This document shows positions 62,828 through 64,000 of a DNA stretch of 64,000 bases, piece by piece. The position numbers and the translations under genes were made by a program. The notes under the pieces were generated by a model. It saw nothing but the letters and a program-made list of their open reading frames with translations, was not told the DNA's origin and ran no database searches. The first letter of the stretch is position 1. Each line of letters begins with the position of its first letter. This stretch comes from Roseomonas sp. (GTDB lineage Bacteria; Pseudomonadota; Alphaproteobacteria; Acetobacterales; Acetobacteraceae): positions 1 through 64,000 of the forward strand of contig JADCFN010000037.1 of NCBI GenBank assembly GCA_020249505.1. The letters are read 5' to 3'.

Positions 62828-63811
62828 TCATGCACCATAGGTCACCAGCGGGCAAAGCGGCGCGGGCTGGCCGGGGGCGGGGTTGAGTAGGTCAGGCAGG
62901 GCTTGGGGCAAATCCTGAAATGGCGTGGCGGGGCCGACCAGCGCTTCAAGCGCCGGGTCCGCCAGCAGGCCTAGCGCTTGGGCCATGCGTTCGCCGTAGC
63001 TGCGGCGCCCGCGCATGGTGGAGGCGACGGCGCCGACCTGGCTTGAAATCAGGCGCAGGCGGCGGGAATGGAATGCCTCGCCCAATGGCAGCGCCACTTC
63101 CTGCGCGCCGAACCATGATGCTTCGATGATCCGCGCCTCAAACGCCGCGCATTGCAAGGCCTGGCGCAGCCCGGCGGGATTGGCGCTGGCATGGATGATC
63201 AGTTCTTGCTCCGCCGGTGCGGCTTCCGGGGCGGCGAAAGCGACGCCGAATTGTTCCGCAATGGCGCGGCGTGATGCATCGGGGTCAATGATTGTCACCG
63301 CCATGGCAGGGATACGCGCCAGCAGATAGGCAACCAGCAGCCCAACCACGCCCGCGCCGATTACGAGCGCACGCTCTCCGGCCAGAGGCTCAGCGTCCCA
63401 CAGAATATTCAGCGCGGTTTCCATATTCGCGCCAAGCACGGCGCGGGTATCGGGCACCGCATCCGGGATCGCGATGCACATGGCAGCAGGGGCAAGGAAA
63501 AAATCCTGATGCGGATGCAGGCAAAATACGCGCCGGCCTTGCAGATCGGCGGGGCCTTCAATCACACGGGCCACGCCGCTGTAGCCATATTTTACCGGGA
63601 AGGGGAAATCGCCGGCCTGCAAGGGGCAGCGCATCGCGCCCCATTGGTTCTCCGGCACCTTACCCGCCAGCACCAGCCGTTCCGTGCCGCGCGAAATGCC
63701 CGACGCCAGCATGCGCGCCAGCACCTGATCCGGCGCGCGCGCGGGCAGGGTTTCGGTGCGGAGTTCCGCCACCCCCGGCGCAGTGGTCCATAAGGCGCGC
63801 GCTTTGGTCAT
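62828..63811 (-). CDS. Medium-chain dehydrogenase/reductase-like protein, zinc ligands altered
   Basis: A 327-residue MDR protein. The NAD(P) loop is ALVIGAGVVGLLVAYLLARI (about 143-162) and the GroES-like N-terminal domain has ASGISRGTERLVLAG where alcohol dehydrogenases have a Cys-Gly-Thr-Asp zinc ligand; here it is Ser-Arg-Gly-Thr. YGYSGVARVIEGP and VFCLHPHQDFF follow. It resembles the BchC-like/zinc-independent branch. It overlaps the RibD-like gene by four bases, so the reductase pair is translated together. Confidence 0.82.
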   Translation of the reverse strand: MTKARALWTTAPGVAELRTETLPARAPDQVLARMLASGISRGTERLVLAGKVPENQWGAMRCPLQAGDFPFPVKYGYSGVARVIEGPADLQGRRVFCLHPHQDFFLAPAAMCIAIPDAVPDTRAVLGANMETALNILWDAEPLAGERALVIGAGVVGLLVAYLLARIPAMAVTIIDPDASRRAIAEQFGVAFAAPEAAPAEQELIIHASANPAGLRQALQCAAFEARIIEASWFGAQEVALPLGEAFHSRRLRLISSQVGAVASTMRGRRSYGERMAQALGLLADPALEALVGPATPFQDLPQALPDLLNPAPGQPAPLCPLVTYGA

Positions 63812-64000
63812 CCATGGCCCCCAGGCTTGGCGCGATCCAGCGCGGCATCAATCAGGATATCGGGCGCGATATCATGCACGCGCCAGGCAAAGCGCAGCCC
63901 ATCGGCAATGCGCGCCACTTCCGGCAAAGTAAAGGCGGGAATGCCGGAACCAAGCAGCACGGGCGCCACGGTGACATGCAGCCGATCAAGACAGCCGGCC
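63808..64000 (-). CDS. RibD C-terminal domain reductase, partial at the window edge
   Basis: The last 64 or so codons of a DHFR-like RibD C-terminal family reductase: DRLHVTVAPVLLGSGIPAF, then LPEVARIADGLRFAWRVHD and a short IAPDILIDAALDR end. Enzymes of this type reduce the ribosylamino side chain of riboflavin/pterin-type intermediates with NADPH. The 5' part lies beyond base 64000. Whether it carries a deaminase domain cannot be seen. Confidence 0.8.
   Translation of the reverse strand, partial: AGCLDRLHVTVAPVLLGSGIPAFTLPEVARIADGLRFAWRVHDIAPDILIDAALDRAKPGGHG

Noticed and set aside
1-64000. CRISPR arrays, rRNA and tRNA genes
   Set aside because: No regularly spaced repeats and no tRNA-like cloverleaf or GGTTCGAATC-type T loop was found in the gene-free gaps.

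Overview
The window is high-GC DNA, densely packed with genes that often overlap by 1-8 bases. It looks like an alphaproteobacterial chromosome, most likely Rhodospirillales/Acetobacteraceae. Pointers are the GapR-type and DUF1244 proteins, an aap-type amino-acid ABC transporter, a zinc-ribbon DinB, a Fur box of alphaproteobacterial type and the xseB-ispA-dxs order. This placement is inferred from gene content only. I saw no rRNA, tRNA, CRISPR array or intact insertion sequence.

Layout. 1-4.6 kb: 3' part of rarA, fluC, an ATP-dependent DNA ligase, an HpcH/HpaI aldolase and fur. 4.7-5.8 kb: a ferric-iron binding protein behind a Fur box. 5.8-6.9 kb: a more A+T-rich patch with a StrF-like glycosyltransferase. 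6.9-17.3 kb: an F420 island. It carries cofE-cofD-cofC in a 4-base-overlap chain, a fused cofGH (fbiC), an F420-dependent glucose-6-phosphate dehydrogenase homologue and four other luciferase-like F420 oxidoreductases. 17.4-21.6 kb: polysaccharide deacetylase, lipocalin, GNAT, hotdog protein and an alpha/beta hydrolase. 21.7-27.2 kb: argG, a proton-pumping pyrophosphatase, a soluble pyrophosphatase and an M20 peptidase. 27.2-33.2 kb: a frameshifted membrane protein, an iron ABC permease and an aapJQM operon without its ATPase.

33.4-36.4 kb: glycerate kinase followed by a pyruvate kinase whose reading frame begins with a helix-turn-helix domain; a perfect palindrome lies upstream. 36.5-38.4 kb: DUF1244, a GapR-like protein and two orphan exported proteins, one broken in a T-run. 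38.6-43.4 kb: a membrane spermidine-synthase-like protein, a ThDP enzyme and an SDR with a degenerate active site. 43.4-46.5 kb: xseB-ispA-dxs for isoprenoid precursors. 46.5-52.2 kb: a Bug-type binding protein, a histone-deacetylase-like amidohydrolase with TusA, a ROK kinase, DinB and a CHAP protein. 52.6-56.6 kb: a chemoreceptor, a PHP hydrolase and an ATP-grasp enzyme.

56.6-64 kb: a Doc toxin-antitoxin pair flanked by a decayed copy of a neighbouring gene's 3' end, then a long minus-strand gene train. In order of transcription it reads RibD-like reductase, MDR dehydrogenase, PTPS-like protein with lost catalytic residues, FitA/FitB, glycosyltransferase, methyltransferase, otnK, otnC and a DUF4406-like protein.

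The best-supported system is the F420 module, which pairs cofactor synthesis with a likely dedicated reductase (Fgd) and several candidate users. The least explained objects are the HTH-pyruvate kinase with its candidate operator, and the right-hand cluster around an active-site-altered PTPS homologue.
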